DNA from: Blasia pusilla
Lineage: Eukaryota > Marchantiophyta > Marchantiopsida > Blasiales
Length of the DNA: 64,000 nucleotides
Reading direction: 5' to 3'
NCBI GenBank assembly: GCA_050084515.1
Contig: CM114271.1
Span: forward strand, 13,640,001-13,704,000
The position numbers and the translations under genes are program-made. Positions 46,346 through 58,106 of the stretch are shown here, one piece after another (position 1 is the stretch's first letter; each line of letters begins with the position of its first letter). A model generated the notes under the pieces. It made no database searches, was not told the DNA's origin, and worked only from the letters and a program-made list of their open reading frames with translations.

Positions 46346-46679
46346 ACCATCATGACCCTATAAAACTAGGACTCCTGAAGGTAAAATCTCTCGCACTCGC
46401 AGAATAGTGCATCCCGCTGTCACATCCAATGTGGTTGGTGTTGTCTGCTATAGGTAGATATAATTGCCAAGATGGAATCTCCAAAATCCTTTTCAATAGC
46501 CTCCTCCACGCGTAGTCGCATACTTCAGAGTATCGCAATGCTAAGCGATAGCCAAGTTTTCAAACGCCATAGGCATGACTTTCCAAAAGAGCTCAACCCG
46601 TTGAGAACACGCTCGCACCCATACGTCTAGATCGTCGAGGTCAAGTACCTCAACCACATCTCGTCGAATTGACAACGAT

Positions 46680-47550
46680 CACTCTGCTCTCTCCCATAGA
46701 CCAAGGAATACGGTGAAAATGATGCCAAGGACGCCTCCCGACTGAAGCTGTAACCCATCGCCAACCACAGCAAGTGTAGGTCTCAATCTCCTAAGTGTCC
46801 TCTCTGCAATCCATACTTGCACAATCCTCTCTTCATCGTTTGCACAACTCTCTCTGCCAAACCATCTGCCTCTGCATGATCTTGAGAAGTTGTACAATGA
46901 TCTATCAGTGCGTGATCGCACAAGGCCTGAAAGTCACACCTAAACTCAGTACCCTGGTCTGTCAATACCTTTGCTGGTGCACCGAAATGAATAAGCACTC
47001 GATCAAGAAATGCATAATCCGATCCCTCACTTGACCTATCCAAAAATGCTATGAACTCAATCCACTTGGAGAAGTGCTCCACCATAACCAACACGTACCG
47101 ACTATGGCGTCTTGTCAATGGTAAAGGCCCCGCAAAGTCTAAACTCCAACTATACCCTAATCCCTTGATTGGTAAAGGATGCAAGTGTGGTTTCAAAGCA
47201 TTGAATGATGCCCCTACCTATCACATGTACATACAATGCATCTGGCTATAAATTGCTAAACATCAGTCTCCATACCATGCCACCAATATTGAATCCGAAT
47301 CAAGCTCTACGTACGCTTGACTCCAAAATGCCCTAACTCCTTGTGAGCATGTCTCACAACTTGTGCTCGTTGCAAAGCATGCAGCACCATCGGCACTTGT
47401 CCATCCTCCCAAACTCGAAGCACATGCCTCCCCTCCCACCTGAACGTCCTAACTCGATGAAGAACTTGATCCCGCTCTCTAGCGCCCACCGTGCTCGCTA
47501 AGACACATGTGCGTAGGTACTCCAAGACCATCTCATCGTCGTGGATGTCT
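46680..47550 (-). pseudogene. Integrase of the second gypsy copy
   Basis: Minus-strand reading shows HFGVKRT in the zinc-binding part (47307-47340), WSLDFAGPLPLT, LTDQGTEFRCDF and ADGLAERVVQTM of the DDE core (46783-47196), and then YCLWERAE-like decay after a frame change. The core acids Asp, Asp and Glu are kept. Confidence 0.88.
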
Positions 47551-47559
47551 CCAGTCCCT

Positions 47560-48266
47560 ATTAACTCCTCACTAGCATATGGATCTAAGGACTCACCATC
47601 CAACCTCCCTCCTGGAGTGGATGCCTCCTGTTGACTTGACATAGCCAACATACACAAATAGGCAAATGCATGCCAACCCGACACCATCTCCTCATCACTC
47701 TCACCATGCCACCTCGCTCGAGTCGCATCGCTTTGGCTCGTGCATGGGTTATGACTCAACCCATCCGCATCTTGGTTCAGATGTCCTAGGAAATGGACAA
47801 CATGAAAATTGTACTCTTGCAACAAGAGTGACCATCTCGCAAGCTTATGTGTAAGCTTGTCAGACTCCATCAACCATCTGAGTGGCTGATGATCAGTGAT
47901 GAGCGTGAAAGAGTTCCCGAACAAATAACATCTGAAATGGGCCAATGCCCACACTACAACTAAGCACTCCCCCTCATAGGAACTTTACTTTGCCTTCGCA
48001 GCATTGTTTGAGCGGCTCGCATATGCCACTAAGAACTCCTTCAACTCATCATCTCTCTAAGTGAGCATCGCTCCTAACCCCAACATACTCCAGTCCGTAT
48101 GTAACTGGAACGGACAACCACACATAGGTCTCCTCAAAATGGGCGAGGACATTAGTATGTCCTTGAGCTCCTGAAATGCTTGCTCATGATCATCTCCCCA
48201 AAACCACTCTTGGTCCAACCTAGTCAGCAAAGTCAGTGCCTTTGCAATCGCACTAAAGCCCTTCAC
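47560..48266 (-). pseudogene. RNase H of the second gypsy copy
   Basis: Minus-strand reading gives HTDWSMLGLGAML, a stop, YEGECLVVVWALA, TDHQPLRWLMESD and NQDADGLSHNP. All four catalytic acids are visible. Two stops lie between 47954 and 48060. Confidence 0.9.
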
Positions 48267-48272
48267 GTACCG

Positions 48273-48989
48273 TCAGTAGTAGTTTGCCAATGCCATGAAA
48301 GCTCGAACTTGACTCACATCTAAAGGGTGGGGAATGCGCGCTATGGCCTCCACCTTTGTATGCTGAACTCCAATACCCCTTGGATAAATGGTGTGTCCAA
48401 GATACTCAATCTGGTCATGGAAGAACCTGCACTTGCCTGGATGTAACTTCATCCCATGTAACTGGAATTGTTGAAACACCTCCTCTAGATGTCTCTCATG
48501 CGCCTCAACCGTGGCACTAAAGATGATAATGTCATCAATGTAACATCTTGCATAATCCCAACCAGCCAAAATTCTATCGTTAACTCCCTGAAAACCCGCA
48601 GAGGCGTTCTTCAACCCAAATGGTAAGAACCGCCACTGGTACAAACAATGCTTCCCGAAAGGATGTATTCCCCAAAATATTGTCTTCTCCTTGTTCTCCA
48701 CCCGGATGGGCAACTAATAATAGCCAATATGGAGATCCAAACAATTGAAGATCCTTACATGCCCCACTACATCAAAGATCTCCTTAGGAGTAGGCAAAGT
48801 ATAGCGATCAGCCTTCGTATGGCGATTGATAGGACAGTAATCCCCACACATCCGCCTATTGGTCCAGTGGCCATGCATGTCCTTCTTTGCCGGCATAACT
48901 ATGGCAGATGCATACTCTCCAAGAAATCTCTCCACGAGTCTAGTGGTAGCTAAGTCTTGACTCCTACTCTGAATCAAGGCTCGCTCCAT
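48273..48989 (-). pseudogene. Reverse transcriptase of the second gypsy copy
   Basis: Minus strand: MCGDYCPINRHTKADRYTLP, a stop at 48714-48716 where relatives have Gln, WRFLPFGLKNASAGFQGV, CYIDDIIIFSATV and LHPGKCRFFHDQIEYLGHTI. The YIDD catalytic motif is intact. Confidence 0.93.
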
Positions 48990-49123
48990 GTAAGAATACC
49001 TGTCCTAGTAGACACTACAATGCAAAGTGGACGTAATGTCACAAACGCCTCTCGCATCCGTCTGTGCTCAGCTAATGCAACCCAAGACTGGACATTCAAG
49101 TAAGACAGTTGAGGGCCATAGCC

Positions 49124-49960
49124 TCACCGAATATCTATTTGCGGGATGCCTCTACCATCATAGGCCCCGCCGTCGTACCTATAGAGAACCCCATAGCTTG
49201 CTCTCGCTTGTCCCATGTCATGCCCGGTCCTCCTTGATGAAAAACATGAGATGACGGAAAACTCACCAACTAGGCAATGTTGCCCTCTGGTGGCCACTTC
49301 CAACGGTGGTACATCATCACGAGTAACAAGTTGCGAATGCCGCTTTGGATCCAAGATCACATCCATTGTAAGTAGTGATGGTCTTTGGACTCCATCATAA
49401 GCTTGCCTCAGCAACTCGGATGGTAAAAGGTTTGTCCACCACAATCGTGGACAGTGTGCGCGCGATCCAACAGTACTCGCTGCATCCAAAATCACCACGG
49501 GTCCTATCCATGACCACACATGATGTACACTCGCCATCACTCGGGCTCGAGTGTCACCTAATAATGGGATGTTCTCCAAAATATAGGTTGGAGAACATCG
49601 CTGGGTAGTCTGCAAGTGTCGGAGAACTTGCAACATCTCCCAAAACTGCGTCGACCTCGGGTCCTCCAAACCAAGCCCCTGACCCGCCAAAGAATGATCT
49701 TGACATGGCCATCTTGCCACCACCAAGTGTATCGGACAAACCCTATCCAGATCTGGCGCCCCCAACAGTGAAATGTCGGCCAACAATACATGATGATATC
49801 CCCTGAATGTAGACATTGGCAACAACTGAGGATACAGTTGGACTAGTCTCAACACATGATGTACTAAGACTCTACCTGCAGTCTCATCTCTCTCAACATT
49901 CAAGTACAACTGCAGTCGTATTTCGGCCTACAACACTACAGCCAACGCTGTAGGTTTGAA
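49124..49960 (-). pseudogene. Cytosine methyltransferase domain, second copy
   Basis: Uninterrupted for 261 residues (49909-49124), with relatives of the sequence before the first Met back to about 49960. Motif II region is LYLNVERDE. Motif IV is WPCQDHS, with the Pro-Cys-Gln codons at 49700-49708. Motif VI is LENI. Motif VIII is SRAHCPRLWWTNL. Then comes a motif IX-like RPSLLTMDVILDPKR and a long region through VPPLEVATRGQ. Motif I (the AdoMet Gly loop) is missing because the copy is truncated there, and a TAG replaces the Gln of VLQA just upstream. It cannot bind cofactor as it stands. About 60% of positions match the copy at 24.1-24.9 kb by eye. Confidence 0.85.
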
Positions 49961-50534
49961 CCTCTTTAGGGTGGCTCATTTGTGCGGGCCCAACTTTAGG
50001 AAAAAAGGTAATAAATAAAAGATGGGATTATAAAAGCAAAGCAGTGGGGTTGGTGGTTTAATGGAAGAAAAGAAAAAGTAGTTTTGGTTGGTGGCTAGGA
50101 TAGTTGGGATAGTTTGGAAAATATGAAGTGAGTAAAGGAGGATATTTTGGAAGAGATAACTCGAGGGGGGCACTCTTTGTATACCTCTTACATCACCTAC
50201 GACGTTTTGGGGTCGGAAACCCCTAACTTATAAGTGAAATTTTTTTTCCTCCCCCTTACTTACTTTAAAACCGCAATTTTTTTAAAATTATAACCCCTAT
50301 ATTCTGTTAAGTAAATTTGTGTCCTTGATTTGTTTAGGGGCTTGAAAGTAAAGATAAGTACCTCTTCGCGCGGTGGTCTTGTATTGTTGCACTTGATAAT
50401 AGGCTATCAAAAGCTTTCAGCAATACCCAAGCCACTGCCAAACATAGTAATGATATGTAAGGCGGAATTACCTGCATGTTTCCATTGAATCAATATTTAG
50501 TGCAACTTCCACTTTCCCCATTACTTTGACACCT

Positions 50535-50593
50535 ATGACGGAGAGAAATTGAACCTCTGTATTGGCAGGATGCTCATATGGCCACGCCGTCAT
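50535..50593 (-). other. tRNA-shaped fold, copy in element A
   Basis: The minus strand reads ATGACGG, 28 nt, AGAGG-TTCAATT-TCTCT, CCGTCAT. That is a 7-bp closing stem, a T-arm-like hairpin with a TTCAATT loop (B-box-like) and no D-arm. It lies about 73 nt downstream of the ORF stop in sense orientation. Confidence 0.6.
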
Positions 50594-50665
50594 CCCCCTA
50601 ATCTATCCCCTCCTAAAACTAGCCTATCATAAACTCACAAAATGACTTCACACATAACATGCACA

Positions 50666-51204
50666 TCACTTGGCAAAAGACGACACGCTGCGGATGTAAT
50701 CATTAATCACTCGTAAATCACTGTTATCCAATTCATATATCCTGGATATAAGACTTGGCTTCATGGACATGCCACCTCCAATCCAATGAAAATGGTGACC
50801 ACAAGCACCATCACAAAATATAACATCACCACCCTCATCACAAGAAACGCAGCATGGGGGATCCATCCCGTGATGCTCAGCATATGAGTACTGATCTAAT
50901 AGGGGAACATTCGCCATTGTGTATGTGTGTACGAAATTCTTACCCACGGCAGAGAACAGTCACCAACGATGACTCTCTATGATGCATGAAAAGGTCCAGC
51001 AATCCACTAGTTGTCAAATCCAATGGCCTCCAATAGGGCAGTCACTTCCCTATGGTCTCCTTCAATACACCCTGCACAAATAGAATGCCAGCATGTGCAA
51101 TCAGATTTATACTGACAAGTTTTGGAAACACCAAAACTTTTGAACACATTCACTAGCCTATATGCACAAACCCGGTTTAGTAACACACCATAATTGTTCA
51201 CCAC
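50666..51204 (-). pseudogene. Element A ORF end with PHD-like Cys/His cluster
   Basis: Minus strand. The last frame (50947-50666) has CVSCDEGGDVIFCDGACGHHFH, resembling the first half of a PHD finger (Cys-x2-Cys ... Cys-x3-Cys-x3-His), and ends RIYELDNSDLRVINDYIRSV. That C-terminus matches RIYILDSVDLHALTTYIQSV of element B, so both encode the same protein family. The frame at 51204-51007 has CQYKSDCTCWHSICAGC and may be an upstream exon or a separate remnant. I do not know the protein family. Confidence 0.45.
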
Positions 51205-52070
51205 ATTCAGAGCCTACTTGATCACATAAGGCAATACTTAATGATTACACTCTCTCCTGAAACTAAGGCTGGAAGCTCGGTTGCTGTTGGTGGGAGGGTT
51301 GAACTGAGGAGTTGAAGCTAGACAACGTTGTTTTGAAAAAAATTCATAGAAGAATGGTCTGGGGACAAGACCAACATGCCCAAGACGCTTGAACTGTCAT
51401 AGATACCATTACCAAAGTAGTGGAAAAATGATCGCAACATAGCAGCACGGAGGTGCTGATCCCTCTCTATTCACTGTATAGATGGGAGGGTGACAGGCTT
51501 CCTGGTTGACACTTGGAAGCTCCAGGGTCCATGGTTGTAGGCTACGACAGACACTACTTACTAAGTACATTCTCTTGGTCTCTTGCAAAAATTCTGACCA
51601 CACAAAGCAAAAACATATGTTGATATTGCTAAGTTGGATACAACAGAATTGTTTATGTAATTCAGTAGCCTAAATTCAATGGCCAAAGAACATATGCTCA
51701 TCTACACTAGAACTGTTAAAAAAATCACAACACACTGAGAAAATGTATATGTTGATATTGGTAAGCCTGGTAACATGAGAATTTTTCAACACTTTCAGTA
51801 GCCTAGATTAATTGCCCAAAGCTCCTATACTCATTACTAATGTTTACTAGAGATCCAAATCAGATAAAGTAGATGGAACCAAGTTCATTAAAGCCTCTCT
51901 CTATCTACACTCTTCCTAGCCTCTTCTACACAAAATTCACAAGAGACAGAGCTGGAACAGATGCTACTACTATTAAGTTGGTAAGACCAGAAGTGTTCTC
52001 CACATTCACTAGCTTCCATTGGTGGCCCAAAACTATTGAAATGATAACTAATGCAAGGCTATGACAAACC
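51205..52070. other. AT-rich stretch with diverged repeats
   Basis: No gene. Phrases such as GTTGATATTG(C/G)TAAG and TTCAGTAGCCTA recur at about 51620-51670 and 51745-51810, and similar sequence follows the copia relic at 53.7-54.2 kb, so these may be remnants of its LTRs. Confidence 0.4.
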
Positions 52071-53700
52071 GTGTCTCTAATGAGTAGAGACTTTCTTTCT
52101 TTGGGTCTCTTACACAAAATTCAAAATACACAGACTAGAGGGAAGTTTCAATCTACATCTACTGAGATTCCTCAGAGGAATCCCAAAGAGCCTTACTATT
52201 ACATTTGTAACCAGAAATATCATATCTCAAGCAAATGTCCTGATAGAAAAATTCTCAAGATATTTCTTGAGTATTGCAAAACTCAATAAAAAGATACCCC
52301 ATTTTTGTTAGTCAATACTTCACCCATCACTCAAGCATTAACATGCTCCATATCTGAGGAACTACAACCAGATGAACCACTCTATCTGTTCATGATACAA
52401 AAATCCTGTACAGCTACTTTCCCAGATCTTTCCAAACTTTGAATCCTTGATTATGGTTCAAATTCTCATGTTTGTTGTCAAAGAGAATTGTTCTCTGATT
52501 TCCTTCCTAACTCTCTCATGCTCATTTCAAGTAAAGAAAATGGCAAAATGTATGCTACAATTACTGGTTATAGTTTAGGCAGAGGTTTTACCAAGCAAGG
52601 CATGTATCTACTTGAATGTCAATCTTCTACTCCTCCAACAATTTTGCTAACCAGAAGTTCATCTAATCTCTAGCACAATTCTATGGGACACCTCAACAAT
52701 TTGCATTTACTGCAACTACATCAACAAAAGATGGTTTGGTCAAAGTGACGATGATTGCGTCTGGTATGCTTGAGTATATCTGCCTAACCCAATTACTACT
52801 TTGTATTCCCCTGTGTGTTTAAAGTATTTTCAATTAAATAGGTTCAAGATGTATCTCTCATTACTTCTGATTAACAAATCTCTTGTTCTCACTACCATAC
52901 ATGTACGGGTTTCAATGTAAACACTCACTGAAGGGCTTGACTGGAGAGAACTCTGAAGAATTGCAATGATTCATAATACAGTGCATCCTACGTGTTATCA
53001 GATTGGATCCCCAAGTGTAACATCACCTTCATGTACGTTTGAAAGTTCTCTAAGTTTAGGCATATCTTCCATAGTTTGATTACAAGAAGTGCTTCTACAG
53101 TTGGATAAGTAAAAATCAATGCTACATCCTTCACAAGAACACATATGTCTCTTCTACATTCCAGAAGTTCAAAATCATGGTTGAAAGAGAAACTCGTCTC
53201 CACTGTGCTATTCTCAGAACATATGGAGTTGGTGAATACACAACCTTTTCTTATACCAGAAGTTCTTCAAAGTTTTGGTATTCTTCATCAACGCACAGGA
53301 AGAGATTCTTCTATGCAGAATGGAACTGCAGAAAGACTCAACCGCACACTGAACCATAAGGCAAGATGTATTTGCTCTCATTCCAGCTAAGAGAAGAAGA
53401 AAGTTGGATTCTACGGATGAAGAATGTATATTCCTTGGTTATCAAATTCGTACTAGATGTTATAAACTTTTCAATTCCAATACAAAACGTGTTTTTCTCA
53501 GCAAAAATGTTGTCTTCAATGAAGACACTCCTTTCTCCTTCTCTGATGTTTTTCATTCTACATATTATCCATTTTTTGATTCTTTTCCAATAGAAGACTC
53601 TACACCAATAACTATCCTGCTTTTCTTATGGTTCAAGGGGACTGCCCCTGTCCCGAACTTGAACTTGAGCCGGGTTCCCAAGCAAGGGGACTGTTGAAAA
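52071..53700 (+). pseudogene. Ty1/copia retrotransposon relic
   Basis: In order: a gag zinc knuckle YYYICNQKYHISSKC (52190-52240), a protease/pre-integrase segment ILDYGSNSHVCCQRELFSDF (about 52440-52500, with Asp-Tyr-Gly for Asp-Ser-Gly), integrase end with MQNGTAERLNRTL (about 53310-53350), and the post-integrase motif CIFLGYQIRTRCYKLFNSNT with VFLSKNVVFNED (53420-53525). This order and the KLD...IFLGY motif are characteristic of Ty1/copia. There are many stops, and no reverse transcriptase was seen before the sequence changes at about 53700. Confidence 0.8.
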
Positions 53701-54230
53701 GTCTTCCACTACTTGGTCTCCTGTACAAAATTCAAAGCACACTGAGGAAGAGCAGATGCGGACACAAGTAGTTCAGCTCGTCACTTGCCAGTTACAGCAA
53801 CACATTTACAAAGTTAAAAACTTATCCCACTACTTGGTCTCCTCCACAAAATACACAACACAAATCAAGAAAGGATTCTGATATTGCTAAGCTACTCACT
53901 TGCCATAATTGTTCCACACATTTAGTCCTCTTCATCCATTGCCCAGATCTGTTGCACTCCTAAATAATGTCTATTGGAGATCCCAATAAGCTACAAAGTC
54001 TCTATCTCTGGCTGAAAACTCCTCCCACTACTTGGTCTCATGTACAAAATTCACAACACACAAAGGAAGAGTAGATGCGGACACAATAAGTTCAGTTGGT
54101 CACTTGCCACAATAGTTCAACCCATTCAGTCATCTTGATTCATTGCCTCAATATGTTGCACTGGTAAGTAATGTTTATTGGAGATACCAGTCAGTTGAAG
54201 TAGATGGTATGATGAAGAGTTATAGCAAAT
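53700..54230. repeat. Three diverged direct repeats
   Basis: CACTACTTGGTCTCCTGTAC...CACTTGCC recurs at about 53707, 53826 and 54027 with AGATGCGGACACAA phrases in the first and last. Possibly internal repeats of a copia LTR. Confidence 0.7.
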
Positions 54231-54436
54231 CAACATCACCCACCCAACCAGTACCCTGCTCTGATCTTGAAACAGAGACATAGTGAAGCTTCTCTAGTAG
54301 AACATGTCTACTCCTTGACTGTTAACGAATATGCAAGTGAAGTTCATCACTTGGCCTTTTCATTGTTCTCACAGAACAATGAAAAGAACTATGTTTATAC
54401 ACACACAATATAAACACACAAAAGTGTGTTTGTACA

Positions 54437-54515
54437 CACACTCAGTAGTGTGTGTAGAAACACACTCAGTAGTATGTGTAGAAATACACTCAGTAGTGTG
54501 TGTAGAAACACACTC
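54437..54515. repeat. 24-bp minisatellite, ~3.2 units
   Basis: Unit CACACTCAGTAGTGTGTGTA plus GAAA, starting at 54437, 54461, 54485 and a partial at 54509. Each unit is internally near-palindromic (ACACACT/AGTGTGTGT). Confidence 0.95.
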
Positions 54516-54600
54516 CGCATGAGACAGTCTAATACATGCTGAAGATGGACTATCATGTGCATCTGAGTTTGAAGAAGCCCCGCCCACTTCATTTGAACCA

Positions 54601-54603
<3 letters not shown>

Positions 54604-54669
<66 letters not shown>
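54604..54669. repeat. (CT)33 microsatellite
   Basis: About 66 bp of uninterrupted CT dinucleotides. Arg/Glu frames on the minus strand here are artefacts. Confidence 0.97.
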
Positions 54670-54673
<4 letters not shown>

Positions 54674-54729
54674 GACGCTAAAAAACAGCAAGCTCTCACG
54701 AGAGATGTGAGAACTGCCACAGACAAGAA

Positions 54730-56640
54730 TGAGGATTTATTTTAGGGATCGGACGATAAAGGCTATGTTGAGGAGTCGGAGAGCCTCGAGGATGAATCAC
54801 TACACTGCAAAGCAGTCTCTCTTGTTTTCCAAAAACTCCAAAAAATTGTAGTTTACGTGCATCCTATGCAGGTCAATTCTTTTTTGAGACTACTCATCAC
54901 CTCATCTGCAGATACAAATGTCGAAGCAGCTCGAGTTCTCCGTACAAATTGCCTCAACAATTCATCTTGCATTCTTTGACAATGTGCTCATTCATGTCCG
55001 TAACTCTATGCCGTTGTTCTAAGGTCCAGCATGGAGGAAAGATCGCTTCTAAAATGCAAACCGCATCTGCAGAAAGAACGGAGTCCCTAAATGACAACCT
55101 TGTCTTGGTCATTGATATTGTAGACGAAGGTGATATTTCACAGGTTTATATCCATGGCATCTACACTGAGTGTGAAGGAGATGGAGCACTACCTACCATC
55201 TATGTTGACACCTCTTTTTAAAATAACGGAGGGATCTACCTCAAAAGTGGTTCTTGGTAAGGTCCTCTGCTCTCTTATTTCCCAAGCTTTAGTGAAGGTG
55301 TGCAGCAGATGTCAAGCGCGCGGAGTGTGAGTCTCATATTGGTGTTGCAGCGGTTGAATTAACCATGAGTGGGCCCAATTCTCGCAGAGGATCTGAAGAG
55401 TGTGGGAGACAAAGCTTTGAATCGCTTGAGAGAAGCGGTAGGAGCGGTGAAGTTTGTCAACACGTACAACTCCGTAAGAGAGAGGTTGAAAGAGAAGAGA
55501 GACAAGCTAAATCTGCACAGAAAATAAGTGTCCTGGTAGATTCCGAGTGCAACGCCAAGAGGAAGATCAAATTGGCGGTGAAATGACAAGCTCAAAAGAA
55601 ACGGAAAATCATTCAAGGGAAGAGGCTGATGGGACTGTAATTTCGACCTGGTAGGGAGCGGATGAAATTGAGAGGGCGGGGCTGATCCTGTTGATGCAAA
55701 GGTAGCAAGCGCGGATTGCTGCAAACTCTCTCTAAGCTCAAAGACAGCAAGCAAGCTCACTCAAAGTCGATCCTAATAGTAGTAAGCAAGATCCTGCGCT
55801 CTCAAGTTGAACCTCTCTCTCTCTCTCTCTCACGTCTTGTTGGGCCCTCTTCAAACCAAAAGTGTGCAGCAGATCAAAGTTTATCAGCTCTACGATCTTG
55901 AAAGGTGAAAGTTGAGGTCGATTCACGATTCACTCTCCATCTGAGTGTGTGAGAGAGAGGAAAACGGAAGCACTCACCGTGATCAAAGGTACATGAGCAG
56001 CAAAAACGGTAAATACAAGTAACCAGCGAAGACGGTAAAGATGAGCAGCTCTGAGCTCTTTTGTTTCACGTTTGGAGGGGGATCAGCAGTCTTTGGAAGA
56101 GATCATCTCCTGCGAGGGAGAGCAAGAGAGGGGCGGGTGAAGCTTGAAATAAGCAACGACTAGGGAGAGAGCAGCAAAGTGGGGGCGGAGGGAGACGAGG
56201 GTTTAGGCGAGGGGGATTAGTAGTTTTCGAATCAAAACGTCTTCCGACTAAGGCAAGAGCAAGAGAGGGGCGGGTGAAGCTTGTTAGCAACGGCGAGGGA
56301 GACGAGAGAGCAGCAAAGCAAGAGGGAGACAAGGATTTAGGCCACGGGGGTGGCCATTTTCGAATTGAAACCTCTTCCAATTTTCCGACCAGGCCAATCA
56401 TGTGCGATATTTCTGGGGCAAAGTGATACACTTCAATAAAAACGTTTCAGATTTCTAGGGCAAGGAGTGAAGTCTTCGTGATCAGTCTCATTTTGAAAGT
56501 TTCAGGTCGATCATAGTGTCGTGCTGGCTCTCTCTATCCCTATGGTGAGTGACTTCGTAGGATTTCGTGAAAAGAGTTGAGGTGGGAAATATGGGTTTAG
56601 GGTTTAGGGAGACGAGGGTTTAGGCAAGGAGGGGCGTGTT
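54730..56640. other. Unassigned sequence with small ORFs
   Basis: Several short plus-strand frames (54949-55221, 55130-55330, 55365-55586, the last Arg/Glu-rich) have no domain I can name; they may be exons or remnants of a captured gene. About 56110-56360 contains two copies of a GAGCAAGAGAGGGGCGGGTG phrase 136 bp apart and several GAGACGAGGGTTTAGG phrases. TTTAGGG occurs twice in tandem near 56597. Confidence 0.35.
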
Positions 56641-56819
56641 GTGAAAATGATTAAAAATAAAACATACCACTCTCCAAAAAAGGTAAGTGCCCAAAGTCAC
56701 ATACCTTGCCAATTCAAATTCAACCTAAGTTACGACGAGGATCGTCCTATTTTTTCGAACTGAAAAATTAATGCTAGCCTAAAAAAAACTTTTCCAAAAG
56801 AAGCAATCCAAGCATACGA

Positions 56820-57900
56820 ACATAGAGACTTCAAATCATGAACCCTAAAAATCATCTCCCTTTTTTCTTTGACTATGGAAGCGATAATGGCAGATCTAAA
56901 CCATTGAAGTTTGCAACCCATTTAATTCAAAAACATCTTCCAAGTTTCAACACCATCCAATGGTTGGAACAAAATATACCTCATGAAAATGAAACAAACC
57001 CTTGAAACATTCTTACTCGGAGCCATCCTCTTACGTCTTGATCCCTCGTTTTCTTCCCTCCCCCTCAACCAGGGTTCCAAATATCATGAAAATTTTCCCG
57101 AAGAGGCACTCCAAGCCCAGAAACACAAGGAAAAAATCAAAACTTCAAACGACCATCCGCACATGAAAATAAAAATCTTAAACCCTAAAAATGGTTTCTT
57201 AATTTTTATTTGAGTATAGAAGCCAATAGAGCAGATCTGAACCGTTGAAGTTTGCAAGAGATTTAATTCAAAGGCATGTGCCACGTTTCAACACCATCCA
57301 ATGGTTAGGACAAAAGATATCTCAATGTGAATATGAAAATGAAACAAACACTTGAAACATTCCTACTCGAAGCCATCCTCTTCTATCTTGACACCTTGTT
57401 TTCTTTCCTCCCCTCAACCAAGGTTCCAAAAATCATGAAAATTTTCCCAAAAAGGAAATCCAAGCCCAAGAACACAAGGGAAAATCAAAACTTAAAATGA
57501 CCAACCACACATGAAAATAAAAATCATAAACCCTAAAAATGGTCTCTTAAGTTTTATTTGAGTATAGAAGCCAAGAGAGCATATCTGAATCGTTAAAGTT
57601 TGCAAGAGATTGAATTTAAAAGCATATGGAAAGTTTCGACACCATCAAATGGTTGGAACAAAAGATACTTCAATGTGAATATAAAAATTAAACAAACACT
57701 TGAAACATTCCTACTCTAAGCCATCCTCTTTCGTCTTGACCCCTCGTTTTCTTCCTTCCTCCTCAACCAGGGTTCCAAAAATCATAATTTTTTCCCTTAA
57801 AGGCACTCTAAGCCCAGGAACACAAGAGAAAAATCAAAACTTCAAATGACCACCCACACATGAAAATAAAAATCGTAAATCCTAAATTTGGTCTCCTATT
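56820..57900. repeat. ~345-bp tandem repeat, about three units
   Basis: CAGATCT(A/G)AACC(A/G)TTGAAG recurs at 56891, 57232 and, as CATATCTGAATCGTTAAAG, at 57580; spacings are 341 and 348 bp. Each unit includes CAACACCATCCAATGGTT and CTCAACCAGGGTTCCAAA. The array lies just inside the right end of element A. Confidence 0.92.
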
Positions 57901-58106
57901 TTTTTATGTGCCCCTTACTTCGTTGAACATCTTCCATGTACAAACGAATAATTAATAATGCCCTATTATTATTATAAGTTTTTCCCTATATTAAAAATAC
58001 CCTTAAGTTCTTCCACAAAACTTTATAAGTCTTCCCTGAAATCAAATTAAAAAACCTTATACTTTGTCGTACGTGATGGGTCTCTTCCATGGAAGTGAGA
58101 CCCCCT

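Larger units (their letters stand above)
45165..49965 (-). mobile_element. Second large copy of the methyltransferase-gypsy family
   Basis: Minus-strand order from high to low coordinate: methyltransferase (49960-49124), RT (48989-48273), RNase H (48266-47560), integrase (47550-46680), PHD finger (46345-46150), 3' region, 128-bp block (about 45965-45865), LTR starting TGTCATAGTAG at 45862, then a second 128-bp block ending CGCACGACA at about 45165. Gag, protease and methyltransferase motif I are missing: the copy is cut just after the motif I position near 49965. Its LTR differs strongly from the main copy, so it belongs to another subfamily. Its stops are also at codons that are Gln or Arg in relatives. 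Confidence 0.85.
50160..58106 (-). mobile_element. Large DNA element A (inverted repeats, near-perfect 8-bp duplication)
   Basis: The left end, CTCGAGGGGGGCACTC followed by CATCACCTACGACGTTTT, matches the left end of element B (59308). The right end, ending GTCGTACGTGATGGG ... GGAAGTGAGACCCCCT, matches the right ~180 bp of element B (61415-61600). Flanks read AGAGATAA (50152-50159) and AGAGATGA (58107-58114), seven of eight identical. Inside lie a minus-strand ORF with a shared C-terminus, a tRNA-shaped fold, a Ty1/copia relic and several tandem arrays, so much of the 7.9 kb is probably later insertion. The end-to-end call is an inference from the two matching termini. Confidence 0.5.

Noticed and set aside
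54369-54671. 100-residue ORF with repeated TTECVSTH and Arg/Glu run
   Set aside because: It is the translation of a 24-bp minisatellite and a (CT)n tract.
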